Positions 44,224 through 56,444 of a DNA stretch of 64,000 nt are shown here, one piece after another; position 1 is the stretch's first letter, and every line of letters begins with the position of its first letter. The notes beneath the pieces were generated by a model. That model was not told where the DNA came from, made no database searches, and saw nothing but the letters and a program-made list of their open reading frames with translations. Both the position numbers and the translations under genes were made by a program. Source of the DNA: Pezicula radicicola (taxonomy: Eukaryota > Ascomycota > Leotiomycetes > Helotiales > Dermateaceae); the NCBI GenBank assembly GCA_003008705.1, contig PDUO01000006.1, positions 1,125,295-1,189,294 of the forward strand. The letters run 5' to 3'.

Positions 44224-45414
44224 CTACCCATCAAGAGCCTGGACAACCTGCGCCCAATCGCCAAATCCATAAGCACCAGGCACACTATCACCATCAAAAA
44301 GACTAGCAAGAACAACCCGATCCTTCTGTTCACCTTCCCACGGTTGTCTCCCATGCTGCGCAATAATATTATCATAAACAAGTACATCACCCTTCTGCCA
44401 TCTATGAAGCACACGAATCTCATCGGTAATCTTGGCTAGATGAGCAAGGTACTTCTCAGGTATAGGCGTACCATCTCCAAAGAGCTGCTGCGTAACATTC
44501 TTTCTAGCACTGTTGACAGCACTGTTGATTTGAGAAGTCTTGTAGTAGGCTGCTAATCCAGTGAATAACGTTGGTAAATTTGTAGAGGGCTGAGTTCGAA
44601 TTGCGGGTAATCTATGTGTTAAGATAAGACCGTCTTCTGTCCATTCCCATGTTGTATGTTTACCCCTTCCATATCGTTTAATCTGAGTCTCAATCTTTGC
44701 TCGCTTTGTAGCCTCGTCATCACCATCCTTGATTTCCTTCCCAAATGCTTGCTTCAGTGTAGAGCCGCCCTCATATTGCTTATCAACTTTGTAAGTGACT
44801 CTACTAAGGATACCCTTTTCAGCGAGCTCGGTGATAAACTCAGGGATTTCTTGCTGTGCGCGGTAGAATAGCTCGAGTGATGATGAGATGGGAGTTTCGC
44901 CTCCTTTTGCAGGTGCCTTGTGGCTGTAGAAGAAAATATATTCTGGCGCGTGAGGGACTTGTGGTGACTCGTTGTGGTTGTAGATTAATACTTCTTTAGG
45001 TGCTTCATTTGCAGGAGCTACGTTGGGAGCAAGTAATGGTCTATCGACGACAATTCCAATAATCTCGTGTGGTTTGTACCCGAACGCATGAGCAAACTTG
45101 GTAAAATCATCTGCGTTGTTTATTGGCAGTCCTCGGAAGAGCAAAGTTCCATGGCGGGCAAGCTTTTGGGTGAGAATGCCGTCTTGTGCTTGGAGAGATT
45201 TGATGGTAGAGATGACAGTCTCGAGATCAATCTCAGCATTGTCATGTGTAGATGGACGTAATGCTAGTGGAATGACCGTGTTAGTCGGATGAGGGTGTCC
45301 GAGTACACGCTGGTTGCTTGCGGGCAGGTCAAATGGCTCAAATACAAGTGACGGTGATGATGCCACATCGAGCTTGAACGAAGAAAGTCTGAGTTGCTCA
45401 ACAGAGGTTGCCAT
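44224..45414 (-). CDS. TauD/TfdA-family Fe(II)/2-oxoglutarate dioxygenase
   Basis: Intronless, 396 residues, starting MATSVEQLRLSSFKLDV. Domain features: GTLLFRGLPINNADDF (about 89-104), the metal motif HNE (His147, Glu149) inside EVLIYNHNESPQVPHAPEYI, FFYSHKAPAKGGETP (162-175), and the distal His354 in DNIIAQHGRQPW, followed by Arg366 (KDRVVLAS) for 2-oxoglutarate binding. All three metal ligands and the Arg are present, so the enzyme should be active. Substrate cannot be read from sequence; family members act on taurine and other sulfonates, clavaminate-like compounds and other small acids. It diverges from an UNC93-like MFS gene with 509 bp between start codons, which may mean co-regulated uptake or export of its substrate. 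Confidence 0.88.
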   Translation of the reverse strand: MATSVEQLRLSSFKLDVASSPSLVFEPFDLPASNQRVLGHPHPTNTVIPLALRPSTHDNAEIDLETVISTIKSLQAQDGILTQKLARHGTLLFRGLPINNADDFTKFAHAFGYKPHEIIGIVVDRPLLAPNVAPANEAPKEVLIYNHNESPQVPHAPEYIFFYSHKAPAKGGETPISSSLELFYRAQQEIPEFITELAEKGILSRVTYKVDKQYEGGSTLKQAFGKEIKDGDDEATKRAKIETQIKRYGRGKHTTWEWTEDGLILTHRLPAIRTQPSTNLPTLFTGLAAYYKTSQINSAVNSARKNVTQQLFGDGTPIPEKYLAHLAKITDEIRVLHRWQKGDVLVYDNIIAQHGRQPWEGEQKDRVVLASLFDGDSVPGAYGFGDWAQVVQALDG

Positions 45415-45923
45415 AATAACCGAGATATAGGAGGTTATTCAGAGAATATACTGAGGTTTCTGATGTGTAGCCGAGGACTTCATACAGTATAAATACCCCA
45501 CAACGTGGGGGTTGTCTTTCGTGATACCTTGCTTACATTTCCTACGGATCTTCTCATCGGTGCTAAAATCACGAAATCGGCTGATGATCTTTGTGTAGTT
45601 ACTTAACCGAGGCATGTATACCGACGTACTATGTCACGTCTAAAACATCTATCTTGCGTGCTTGAACTGTGGCTCTTAACAATACTTGATAGGGCTCAAT
45701 CGCTGAGAAATTATATGGCGAAGATAATCGGCTGAGAGGTAGAAGTGGGATGATGAGATCCAGTACACACCTACGTGGGTACAAAAGCAATAATCGAGGC
45801 CATCGTCTCATGCCCTTTCGTTTCCTCGCACCCTGACTTTTAGAATATTTTTTGGATTTTAAAGTGCAAAAATATATTTTCTGCGCTTCTTTTATTTCCA
45901 ACTTTGCTATTTCGTCCAACAAT
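45415..45923. promoter_or_regulatory. Shared divergent promoter region, dioxygenase / MFS
   Basis: 509 bp. A CCCCACAACGTGGGG inverted repeat at 45493-45507 (7-bp arms) is a candidate operator-like site for a dimeric regulator. No TATA box is certain. Confidence 0.45.
45493..45507. promoter_or_regulatory. Candidate palindromic regulator site CCCCAC-AAC-GTGGGG
   Basis: Near-perfect inverted repeat in the spacer, 79 bp upstream of the dioxygenase start. A GTGGG core is shared by some zinc-finger regulators, but no binding is shown. Confidence 0.3.
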
Positions 45924-47363
45924 ATGTCCACGTTGCTGCCTCCAGACCAGGAAGATTCCTCAATTGGAAAAGAAGAGCTCGGGCAAGGTACGCCACCAAA
46001 GATGAGTAGTCCCATCACAGCCACACCACGAAGTCGACCCTCATTCTTTCGAAGTACCCTCTTTCAAATCCTAGTGGTCGGAATCTGCGCTTTCACCGCC
46101 CCCGGAATATGGAGTGCTATGAACGGTCTCGGTGTAGGCGGTTCACAAAGTCCAGATCTCGTCAACGCCGCAAATGCCTTACTATACGCATTTATGACCG
46201 TGACGTGCTTTGCAGGGCCATGGCTAACAAACATAATTGGATTCCGTTGGACATTAGCTGTTGGCTCTCTCGGATATCCTCTTTATGCAGCTGGACTATA
46301 TGTTAACAACCGATTTGGCTCGACTTGGTTTGTGTATTTTGGTGCCGTGGCATGTGGTATCAGTGCTGGCTTCTTCTGGAGTGTTGAAGGTGCTATTGCA
46401 ACAGGATACCCAGAGCAGCATAAAAGAGGCCGTTACGTTGCTACGTGGTTTGCTTTCCGAAATTTTGGAAATATTATTGGAGGTGCTATTTCGTTAGGCA
46501 TTAATCATAAGGCTAACCATGTTGGCAAAGTCGGGTATGAAACATATCTCGGCTTCATCGCTATCCAATGTCTCGGTTTCTTCTTTGGTCTACTGCTTTC
46601 CAATCCCGAGAAAGTGCAGCGCAATGATGGGACGCACATTGAAGCGCCTAGGGGAGTCGTCTGGAGAACTGAAACTAAAGAAATGTGGCGGCTTGCCAGG
46701 AGCAAGTCTATTCTCCTGTTGACACCACTCTTTTGGTACTTTGGCTGGATTCAAGCCTATCCTGGCACATATCTGGCAACATACTTCACAGTCCGCTCAC
46801 GTTCCTTGGCCAGCTTTCTATCTGCCGTTGTGGGAACCCTCGCTACATGGCTTGGAGGTGTGCTCGTCGATATACCATGGACGAAAAGCCGGCAGACGAG
46901 AGCCATAACAACGTACATCCTCATAGCCATGCTTAACAGTGCAACCTGGATATGGGCAGTTATCCTTCAGAATGAATACCGTTATACGAAACCAGTTCTA
47001 GATTGGGGAGATCAGAGAGCATTTGGCCGTGGTTTTGGGCTTTACATGTTTGAACGCATAAGCCTTGGCATGGTTGAAAACTATATTTATTGGTGCATTG
47101 GTAATCTCTCCGATTCTCCAGGTGACCAGATTCGGTACAGTTCTCTGCTTCGAGGTATTGAAACGGCTGGTGTGGCTGTAGGATTCGGAGTGCAGGCTGT
47201 TCCGACTGTGTTAATTGCTACTGCTAGTATCAATTTTGGCTTCTGGTTCTTGGCGTTGCCTTTTGGTTATTATGCTACGCTGCAGGTTGTTCGAAAGTTT
47301 GACGAGCTTGACCGCAAGCGTGATGAAACAACGACAAGGATTGAAGGGACAAGTGTACAATAA
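45924..47363 (+). CDS. UNC93-like major facilitator superfamily transporter
   Basis: Single exon, 479 residues from the ATG at 45924 (context CAATATGTC). A hydrophilic N-terminus of about 45 residues (Pro/Ser/Glu rich) precedes some eleven to twelve membrane helices. The first membrane segment, ILVVGICAFTAPGIWSAMNG followed by GVGG, is the UNC93-like signature, as is GYPEQHKRGRYVATWFAFRN (about 176-195) between helices 4 and 5. The tail KFDELDRKRDE is charged and cytosolic. Fungal relatives are plasma-membrane proteins of unknown substrate. It faces the TauD-like gene; transport of the dioxygenase substrate or product is a reasonable inference, not shown. Confidence 0.88.
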   Translation: MSTLLPPDQEDSSIGKEELGQGTPPKMSSPITATPRSRPSFFRSTLFQILVVGICAFTAPGIWSAMNGLGVGGSQSPDLVNAANALLYAFMTVTCFAGPWLTNIIGFRWTLAVGSLGYPLYAAGLYVNNRFGSTWFVYFGAVACGISAGFFWSVEGAIATGYPEQHKRGRYVATWFAFRNFGNIIGGAISLGINHKANHVGKVGYETYLGFIAIQCLGFFFGLLLSNPEKVQRNDGTHIEAPRGVVWRTETKEMWRLARSKSILLLTPLFWYFGWIQAYPGTYLATYFTVRSRSLASFLSAVVGTLATWLGGVLVDIPWTKSRQTRAITTYILIAMLNSATWIWAVILQNEYRYTKPVLDWGDQRAFGRGFGLYMFERISLGMVENYIYWCIGNLSDSPGDQIRYSSLLRGIETAGVAVGFGVQAVPTVLIATASINFGFWFLALPFGYYATLQVVRKFDELDRKRDETTTRIEGTSVQ

Positions 47364-48375
47364 ATATAGCACGTCAATGGTATTGACTTTTATATGTTGG
47401 AAATAATTAGGCCGAACAGCTCTTTCTTCTATCGCCTAGGATTAATGATATGCTACTCTTGCCAAGTTCTAACCTCTCCTTTAGTGCAAGAATATTTATG
47501 ATATCTGGAATGTACTGATCTAAACTCTTATCACCTGCAAAAAAGAACAAAGTATGGTAATAATCAAGAGCCTCTTACTACTTTTAGACTTTTACAAGAC
47601 TTCGAAAAGTGTTAAAGAAATTGCCTACTCCTGAGCGATTCCCAATAGTTAACACACTTAGTGGAAACTCCCGCAACAGCTTGAATCCAAAGATTTTTAG
47701 GCAGATTCTCTTACCCCTACCCTCTCTCTCTCTAGACTCTCTTATATAGCTACCTCTACAAATAAGCGAGATGAAGAAAAGGGGAAGAAGGGGGTCACAT
47801 GATTCCTAACCATCACTATGTATAGCAAATTATAATTGTTAAAGACCTTTACATAAATCTTTTAAGTTGAAATATATTTGATCAGTTATCTATCAATGTT
47901 ACTATAACCAATGATACATAGCTATTTCACAGCATGCAGACTTAAAAAGTAGGGAGTTAAATTAAGCCAGCTATAGTAGGACTAATGCGAGGCAGAGCAA
48001 TATATACTCCTACATAGAGGGATCACATACAGTTTGAGATTGTAATCATTTCAATGGGGGCCCATCTATAAACCGCTGCCTAATCATCTTATCCACCCAC
48101 CATGAACCCAACCAACCCTAAGTGTAAAAAAGAAGAGAAAATAAAGAGTGAATCCCATCATGCCAAGCAAAGCCCATCGATGCTAACGCCAATCCGCATG
48201 CCCCCACCCATCCCCGCGTCAATGATATTCTCCCAGCAAAAGCAAACGCCGAAGAGCTAGAAGCCCTTAAATGTCGATATAGCATTATGTCCATCGCTCC
48301 AAATCCTAATCCCCAATTCTCATTGCTTTTCTCGTTGCTCAATCTTGTAGTTCATGCCATATCGTTAGATTTGTT
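47364..48375. other. Intergenic region
   Basis: Convergent region between the MFS gene and SIP5. Has a CTCTCTCTCTCT tract near 47723 and an AT-rich middle. No gene seen. Confidence 0.4.
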
Positions 48376-51107
48376 TCATTGAGTGATTTCTCTGGCCCCA
48401 TGAGACCACCCAGCACCAAGCTGCTTTGAGTGCTCGTTTTCTGCCCCCAAAGCCGCTGGCGTCACGGGTGTGATCATGACCTCAGGCGTAGTGCGCTGCG
48501 ATTCAAGAAGGGTCGTCTGTCTATTCTGCACCTCAGACTTGGTAGGGGTTCCATTCCCATTTTCAACAGTCAGTAAAGGACTGTGCTTGGTATTCTCAGT
48601 AATGGTAGAGACGCTTTTCTCCATCCCAGAAGTTGCAGGACTTGAACTCAGGTCCAAACCCTCGAGGTCGGCAACATGGGAAGATGCTCTGCTACGGCCA
48701 CCATTGCTCACAGGGAACGCTTCTGCGAAGGCATTTGAGGAGCTTCCACCAGCACCATCTTCCAAATGTTCAATATGCCGCGCTACATCTTTGTCGTCTG
48801 GGTCCTCATGCCCAAGCATACTTGCTAAGCTGCGGAAGTTGAACATCGGTTCTGTGCCGTTCTCTTCCGCGGTTCTGCCTTCATTCCCAGTGTTCGACAC
48901 ATCAAGGGAAGAGGACGAGCCTCGAGCATCGTTCCGTATGCTGTTAGGCACAGATTCGCTGAAAGAAGAGGAAGGAGAGGATGCGTTGCTCATTTGCCTG
49001 AGATGCGACGGCTTCTCGGGGACTGTTCCGGCAGTAGGCGAATGCTGGTGATCAGGAATGAAAGTGTGATTCGTGTCGAGATGACGGGCCCCGGGAAATC
49101 CACTACTAGAACCTGCTCGAGGTGCAACGTCAATTGGTGTTGAGTGAGCTGGAGGTCCGCGTTCAACACCCTTTCCTTTGGGGTCTGGGGAATCTGGTTC
49201 CGCCGTTTCGGGTGTTACCTCCCTCGCTAAGTTGCTTGCTCCACTGTTACCTCTTCGTCTCCCGATCCCCGGCAAGGACAAGCTGAGCGCACTCCCACTA
49301 GCTGAACTCGCTCCACTACCGTACACTTTTCTTTCTTTCTTTTCCTTTTTCTTCTCCTCTTTGGCCTTTTTCTTGGCTTCTTTCTCTGCTTGTTTCTGCG
49401 CCTCCTTCTCACTTTTTCTCTTTCGTTCTTCTTCAGCTGCAAGGCTTAGTCTAATAGCTTCCATCATCATCATCTCTTCCAGGTCGTCAATCCTGCTTCG
49501 CCTCCTTGATGAATGTGAACCCCCATCGGGTCTAAGAGTCGGCTCGCGAGCACCTGAGTCTGCAGCTGCATTGGGAGTTGCCGAACCACTTGCTGCATTC
49601 GGACTGCTGTCACCTCTGTGTCTCCCAAATCGACTGTGTCGCCCACCAAACCCAAAGCTGCGGCTGTCGGTAGCATTATTCCCCATCAAATATGCTGCTG
49701 AGTGTAGAGCAGTTGCTGCTGCTGAGCGTCTGGCCAGATGTGCCCTCGCATTCGCAAGCTTGATCGCCCAGTCTGGTCGGATTCGGTCTGTTGTTATCAC
49801 AGTGGAAGCATTTGCTGATATTGACGTGGTCCGTCGCTTATTTCTCTCTACTGGTGCGAGAGCTGGACCTAGGGTTGGGCTCGTCGCTGAATTCACAGAG
49901 GAAGAAGATGACATGGCCGAGGAGAAATTGCCAATTGGACCGGGGTTTGTATATGCAAGACCTCTACGAAATGGCGGAGGGCCATAGGTAACACCAAACT
50001 CGGCTTGCTGGCAGTACGGACAAGTTGATGGTTCCGAAACAAGTGATTCTGGATCTTCTGTCGGCGGCCCTGCTGGAGTAGGGTTAGAAGGATCATTGTG
50101 TTCATGTTCGGGAGGATGCGGATCAGGTCTCTTGATTTGAACGAAGCATTCAGAACATATAGGCTGATCACAACATCGCGTCTTGTTGAGGTACGGTGGG
50201 TAATAGAGAAAGCAAATTGGACATTCAGTGGCATCTTTGTAGAGAAAGACTTCAATTGCTTGTCCATTGACATAGGGGTCCTTCGGTAAGTGGATCTCAC
50301 GAGGCACCATGTCCGCCTGAGGAGGGTTCTTAGATGAGGTCGTGAGAGATGCGAGGGTTTTCGACCGGGGTCGGAAAGGAGAGTGTGAGGTATGAGTCGC
50401 CTGCGGGCTTATAGGGGAAGTCGGCGAAGGCAGAGAAAACGCTGGATGAGACGGCGAGAGAGTTGCTGAGCCATCTGATGCCGCAGAATGGGACCGAGAG
50501 GGAATGGGAACTGTAAGATTTTGAAGATTCGGGTTCGAGGCGTGCCGGGATTCTACTGAAGGGGCATCTTGAGGTATCTCGTCAGCAGCAGGAATTGGCA
50601 GGCCACGACCGGCGGCAACTAGCTGATGCTCAGTCCATTCCTCCTTGAAGTCATCCAAGCCTCGCCAAAATGGAGCTATGCGTCGCTCAATCTACACATC
50701 GTCAGTTAAGATACCCACAAAACAGAGGCAATGCATACCATGAATTGCCGCACAGTTGGTTTGCTGAAATCTTCCGGCCCCGTGTAGACGCCCATTGTCA
50801 CTAGATAACCCCCATCGACATGTTCCTCTCTTATACTTCGTTCCCTCTCCTTTTCCCTCGCGACTCTCTCCTTCTCTAGCTTCCGCGCTTCCCTCTCCTG
50901 CTTCGTCTCCCTTCGCTCTGGATGATCGGAATTGGCGTTGCTTGACCCTATACCTAGGAAAGACAGGTCAGGTCTACTTCCTCTGCCACCGCGCGCAGCA
51001 TATACAGCTGAATTGGGTGACGTAGGGCCGCTCCCGGGACCTGTGGTGTTCCCAAGGTGGTTTGGCGAGTCGTGACCCCGCGATTCCCTCGAGCTATTAT
51101 TACCCAT
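48376..51107 (-). CDS. SIP5: SIP5-family protein with RING-like zinc cluster
   Basis: Two exons, 51107-50739 and 50691-48376, 47-bp intron (GTATGC donor, GTAG acceptor, phase 0), 894 residues. It starts [11 protein letters not shown], a possible N-myristoylation motif (Gly2, Ser6). A Lys/Arg/Glu-rich coiled stretch ([19 protein letters not shown]) follows, then [20 protein letters not shown] and [10 protein letters not shown], all conserved in the family. The zinc cluster has Cys280, Cys283, Cys296/297, Cys302, Cys305 and a separated CPYC pair at 347/350 ([20 protein letters not shown]). Later there is a Lys-rich [15 protein letters not shown] run and a Ser/Pro-rich tail. Yeast Sip5 interacts with Snf1 kinase and the Glc7/Reg1 phosphatase, so a role in glucose signalling is inferred. 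The 894-residue length is normal for filamentous fungi. Confidence 0.9.
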
Positions 51108-53492
51108 GTTGCCGTCAGCTCTCCTTATCCCGCGACTGCCGGATCAACAAGTCGTCCAGTCCAGTGTGTGCACAATCGGGCGCAGAATGGATGAAGGAAA
51201 AAGGGAGAGGTGTTGAAATTGTGGTTTAGTCGTGAGTTTATGCAGGTTTCGGCAAGCGTGGGGAAGGCAGATTGTGGTTGTTCTCGCCTGAGCCACAAGG
51301 TTGGAGTCTTGGGAGGTTCGGATCACACGAGCGCGCTGATTCAGATACAAGGAAGATGCCGTGGGGTGTTGTGGCAGCAATAGCGACACCATCAATCAGC
51401 GGCTGGCAGCATGGTCTCCTTCAAGTCATCTGCAAACAATTCGAAGCGTGTCTCTGCTGGGGCAAAGATAAGGACGGTTTGGATTGAGGTGTGGGTGGTG
51501 GTGAAGGTGGAAAGAAGAGGTTGTTGATGAGATTGTTGGTACAGTACGGAGTAGTCGTAGGTGAATGACGAGGGGGCCAAATGTCGTTGCTTGGTTCCTT
51601 GGTTGCTTGGTTGCCAGCTTTTGCTTTGCGATGGCGCCGATCGCTAGAGCCCGGCCGCGGTTTCCGGAGACAGTGCAGGTGGACCAACGACTTGTGCAGG
51701 TGAGCGTTGGGGTTATGGTTATGGTTATGGTTACTGTATGGGGACTATGTACTTTCGTACTACTGATGGATGACTTGGGGAGACATCCACACGATAAAAC
51801 TGACTCTTACCTATGCCCGTGAACAGATAAACAAATAAACAAACACAAAGTTTCTTTTGAGTAAGGTAGAACTGTAATCATAGGGAACACCACAGAAGAT
51901 GCTTTAGAGAAGGGGTCCAGGCGAAAAACCACGCAACCCCTCACCGAGTACCTTGCTTCACTCATCCACAAGTCAGTATGAAAGTACCTTAGCTGTTGCG
52001 ACTGCAATGCGCTCATTTCAAGGTTGGAGGTGGTGGAGGACAAGGCCCATTGTTTCTAGGAACTATCGACGACCGACGAAGCTTGCTTTTGCTGTACCTA
52101 CTGTATGTACTGTACTGTACAAGTACTTCTCCGCACCAACAAATCCGGATTTCAATGCGATGCACTTTTCTCCATGGCAATGGCATTTAAACTTGAATCT
52201 GATTTCCTAGGCAGATTTCCTAGATTTCATGCATTATCGTATCTGATACTTATCTGATCTGCCCGTCGACTGTATTTGCGGCAAGCTCATTCTTTCCCCA
52301 TCAGCGATCTTATTGCTCCCATTTCTTGGCTCTTGAATCGTCAAACGTGGCTCCCACAATTCTCTCTCTCTCCTTGCTTTACTTCGTAGCTGGCTTCCTT
52401 CCTTATCATGTCCCACATTTAGGCGTCGAGCGGATCGCATATGTACCTGAATCTTGTCCCGAATCATGCAGCGGTAAACTTCTCACTCCAACTTCGACTT
52501 TAGCTTGCTGCTACACTGCTAAAGGGTAGATAGTGGCACAAGTGGATAAAGGAGGCTGACAGCGGTGAGGCGATGGCTTGGAGGGTTGGGAATACCCTCA
52601 ACGTAGGCGGGTAAGGCGCGTTCATCTGAACAACTTATACTTTTACTTTTACTTTTACTCGACTTACTACCTGCAATAAATACCTAGGAACTCCATTCCA
52701 GGTATTTCTCTCGCCCAGAACCCAGTTGACCACGTGATTAATCATGTGATACAGCAGGGCTTTGATCTGGGCAGAGCCTCTCAGCGTTAACGGCAGGACG
52801 GACATCAGATAAGAGAGATTGCATCGATCTGCAGGGTCTTGCCCCTCACCCATCACGTTTTCGAGGCAAAACGGAAATACGCAAGCAGGAGTATGTTGAA
52901 ACCAAACGGAGAAACAAGAGCAGCTAGCGAAGCAATAAACCATGTACGGAATACAGAACAGTAGGTTGCCAGCAAAGACTTCTGGAAGAATGTCACCAAC
53001 GGCAAAACATCCGGGCCAATGTTGTGTTACTTCCAGCAGATATGGACGTCTTCGATGCAATTTGGCCGAGCATGGCAAAAAGCCGTTTCAAATAATCGAC
53101 AACCAAAATATCGGACGAACAGCGCACCAGATAACACAATCATTCTTACGGAGTGAGGCCAATGGAAGCCTCTCACCTATGATGAGGCTCAACGAACTCC
53201 AAATTGATCACCTATTTATCCACCACTTGGTACAGTAAATCAAACATACGCCAAGCCATAAGCGTATTTCCAATCCACCCCTCCTTTTTCTTCAGGACAA
53301 CCCTCCACGCATCACAGCGCAAAAACAGTCGCAAGAACATAAAACATTTGTATGACCATGTTATAGCCAGCACATCATACATATACCCTTCCGCCTTCAA
53401 TCCTCATTTCTCTTCTTTGCTCGACCTCTGTAGCCACCGGCGCATAAAATTCTCCTAGACCGCTACCTTACACGATAATATCCTACGCAAAG
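51108..53492. other. Intergenic region, about 2.4 kb
   Basis: Promoter side of SIP5 and of ARA2 (divergent). Contains two short tandem repeats: GGTTAT x 3.8 (51711-51733) and ACTTTT x 3 (about 52640-52658). A minus-strand frame at 52635-53078 is open for 147 codons but owes part of this to the ACTTTT repeat and has no family features. No gene accepted. Confidence 0.4.
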
Positions 53493-54722
53493 ATGCCAAA
53501 GACACAACCACCCCTCGCCACGATTCTCCCACCTCTCATCTGCGGCACGGCAACCTTCAACAACCTGTACAACAAGGACATCGCAACAATCCCTTCCAAT
53601 GCCATTGTCGAGAAGGCTCTCTCTCTGGGTGTGAACGCCTTTGACACCTCCCCCTACTACGGCCCCTCTGAAGAAATTCTCGGTACGAAGACACTCGCTC
53701 TATGAGGGCGCCAAGTGCTAACATAAGAATTACCAACAGGCAAAGCACTCCAACAAGAATACGTCCTCAAGAACCATCCCCGCGAATCCTACTATCTCGT
53801 GACAAAGGTCGGCCGGATCGGCGGCGCGGAATTCGACTACTCAGTCGAATGGGTTCGCTACAGTATTCAGCGCTCTCTACAAAGGCTTCACACCAAATAC
53901 TTAGACGTAGTCTACTGTCATGATGTTGAATTTGTTACTCCAGCCGATGTCCTCACTGCTGTCAAGGAACTCCGCCGGATACGAGACACCGATGGAACTT
54001 TAAAATATATCGGTATTAGTGGATATCCGGTCCCGCTACTGTGTGAGCTGGCGGAGTTGGTCTTGAAGGAGACAGGAGAACCACTGGATTGTGTTATGTC
54101 ATATGCGAATTTCACGCTGCAAAATACTACTCTGTCTACCTTGGGCGTGGACAGGTTGTTGAAGGCAGGCGTCAGTGTAGTTCCCAATGCAAGCCCGCTC
54201 GGTATGGGACTGCTGAGGAGCATCGGTGTGCCGATTGGTGCGAAGGGCGATTTCCATCCTGCGCCGCATGAATTGAGAGATGCTATCGCGAAGAGCGCAA
54301 GATACGTCGAGAGCAAGGGCGAGCGACTAGAGGTTGTGGCTATTCGCTGGGCACTGGAAACATGGGCCCGCGAAGGAGCAAAGGTTGGCGGAAAGGGTGG
54401 TGTTGGTATAAGTGTGATGGGAGTTTCGAATATGGGAGAATTGGAAGAGACAATGCGAGTGTGGAACAGCGTGGTCGATGGTCTAGAGATCGAAGGTGCC
54501 GACAAGAGCCAACAGCAATGGAGTCTGGAGAGGAGGAAACAAATCCAGGAAATCGGCAAAAGCGTTCAAGAGATTCTGGGAAGCTGGAAGGATTACACCT
54601 GGCCCAGTCCTGATGAGGGATACGTCAATGTTCGCAAAATCATGGGTGCGGTCACAGAAGCCGATAGAGCGGCTCTGCTACTTCCTGTGGGAGATGATGT
54701 TGTTAAGATTAGCAGACTATAG
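53493..54722 (+). CDS. ARA2: D-arabinose 1-dehydrogenase (NAD+), aldo/keto reductase
   Basis: Two exons, 53493-53682 and 53740-54722, 57-bp intron (GTACGA donor, GTGCTAACAT branch, CAACAG acceptor, phase 1), 390 residues. Aldo/keto reductase landmarks: start LPPLICGTATFNN, catalytic Asp and Tyr in NAFDTSPYYGPSEEILG (about residues 49-64), Lys in LVTKVGRI, His in LDVVYCHDVE; C-terminal part GISVMGVSNMGELEE fits the cofactor-binding end. The layout matches fungal Ara2, which oxidises D-arabinose to D-arabinono-1,4-lactone in D-erythroascorbate synthesis, an antioxidant route in fungi; L-fucose/L-galactose dehydrogenases are close alternatives. Cytosolic, no signal peptide. No linked pathway genes here. 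Confidence 0.85.
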
Positions 54723-56444
54723 GAAGAAGGGTTTGGATAGAGTTATGTTCACGAAGTTATGTCTCACTAGATCGTAAGCGTAGAAAGTAAAAGATTCATT
54801 GCACTGCAATTACATAGAAGCACCTTCCAAGGTTTACGCATATTTAAACAGTTAAAAAAAAGACTTATTACCTTATCATTTTCCCTTATATCATCTAATC
54901 CTCCAAAAACAGCGCTTCATTCCTAACCCACCCCCTAAGCTCTCCCCTCTCCTGTAACAAAAAACTCAACCATAGCCATAACCATCCCATAAACACACCT
55001 CCCCCAAATCCAAAATCCACAATCCACAATCTACAAAAACAACATCAACTAAATAAACTAAACTCCAAATCTGCGCACCACCTAATATTAACAATGTTTA
55101 AAAAAACACCTAAAGAACCTAGTTATAAGCGTAGTAATAGGATTGATCAAAATTATCAATCCCGAATACACGGTTAGATATTACTTAGTACATAGGAATA
55201 ATGCTAGGAGTGTTGTTGCTGTTCTTTTTAGTGGTAATAGGTGTTTGTTTGAAGGGTGGGTTGGGTTTGTGGGTTGTGGGTTGTGGGTGTTAATTTTCCT
55301 AGTGTTTTTGATGTTTTTGACGTTTTTGGCGTTTGTGTAGAGGGTTTGGTGTTTAGTTTGTAGTTAGGTGTAGTTAGTTGTAGTAGATTAGGGATGGGGT
55401 TGATGAATTGGGGGTTGGATAGAGGTGGGGTAAGAGGATAGGGGATGGTGAGATAAGGAGAAGGAAACTAAGTTATTGTTATTATACCGCTGTAGATTCG
55501 AAGAGAGAGGATGGTGAATATTGGAACTTTTTAGATAAGGATATGCATAAAGTACTTTTTGGAAGAATTTTCGAATTTAAAGGCGCTAGGGTTTTATGTT
55601 GAATTTGTTTGGGAATTAATTAGTGTGGAATGGTGATTAATAGACTATGTGTAAGTGTATATTGGTTTGTTGATTAATTCATGGTATTATTTAGAATAGA
55701 AGGGTAGGTAGATACTTTGTTAAGTATTCCAAAAACACAGGTTAAGCCGTGAAGGAGAAGAGTCCCTTTCTATTCTGTTCTGGCTTGCAATTAAGACTAG
55801 GGGACTCATTTTTGCTGTGAATTATTGGTTTACGAAGGCTTGAGTAATGCTATATTGCTTAGCTAGTGGGAAGGGGTGATTGTAGCTTGTGTGGGGCTGT
55901 AAGGTAGTGTACAGACACTGTTTGTTGGTTTGCTAAAGCGAGTCTGTTCTGCGCCCTGCTTCTTGTCTTACTTTAATGTGTTGTGCTGTACTGTACTCTG
56001 TTTTTGCCTTTGCGTCTTGTGCTTTGTAATTATGCTCTTGTATTCTGCTCTACGCGGCTACGCTTTGTATTTTGTGGTTGCTCTACTTACCTAGGTAGGT
56101 AATACTTCGTAGAAGTACCTAAGCATCTAAAGGTACTGATTCACTGAAAGCGGGTAATGATATACCTTACTTCTTGAAGGGAAATTTAGTAGGATTCACA
56201 TGAGTCACGTTAATATCAATTGTAGCAGTGGATATGAATCAGGGGTTCTGAACCTGACATATATCCTAGAAGACTTCGTTAAGAAAGAGACTTAGAAGAA
56301 ATATCTCGGTTTGTGAGTAAGAATCTATTTGATATTTCTTTAACTTTTCCTTTCACAACTAAACACTTTATCAAATCTCACAAAAAACATTGCACAAACG
56401 CACAGTTTCATAATCTTTATCCCTATCAAAAACCACACCACCCC
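54723..56444. other. AT-rich low-complexity intergenic region
   Basis: About 1.7 kb between convergent genes. Contains A/C-rich and T/G-rich strand-biased tracts (about 54900-55070 and 55190-55450), and TTACCTAGGTAGGTAATA near 56088-56105. No gene seen. Confidence 0.4.

Noticed and set aside
49178..49987. Plus-strand open frame of 269 codons
   Set aside because: Entirely antisense to the SIP5 coding exon; its Leu/Ser/Ala composition is what the reverse of Ser/Glu/Lys-rich codons gives.
51711..51733. GGTTAT tandem repeat as interstitial telomere
   Set aside because: The fungal telomere unit is TTAGGG; GGTTAT x 3.8 is a plain microsatellite.
52635..53078. Minus-strand open frame of 147 codons ending in KVKVKV
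   Set aside because: The tail comes from the ACTTTT microsatellite, start context is poor and the composition is not protein-like.
53918..54559. Minus-strand open frame of 213 codons
   Set aside because: Antisense to ARA2 exon 2; no features of its own.
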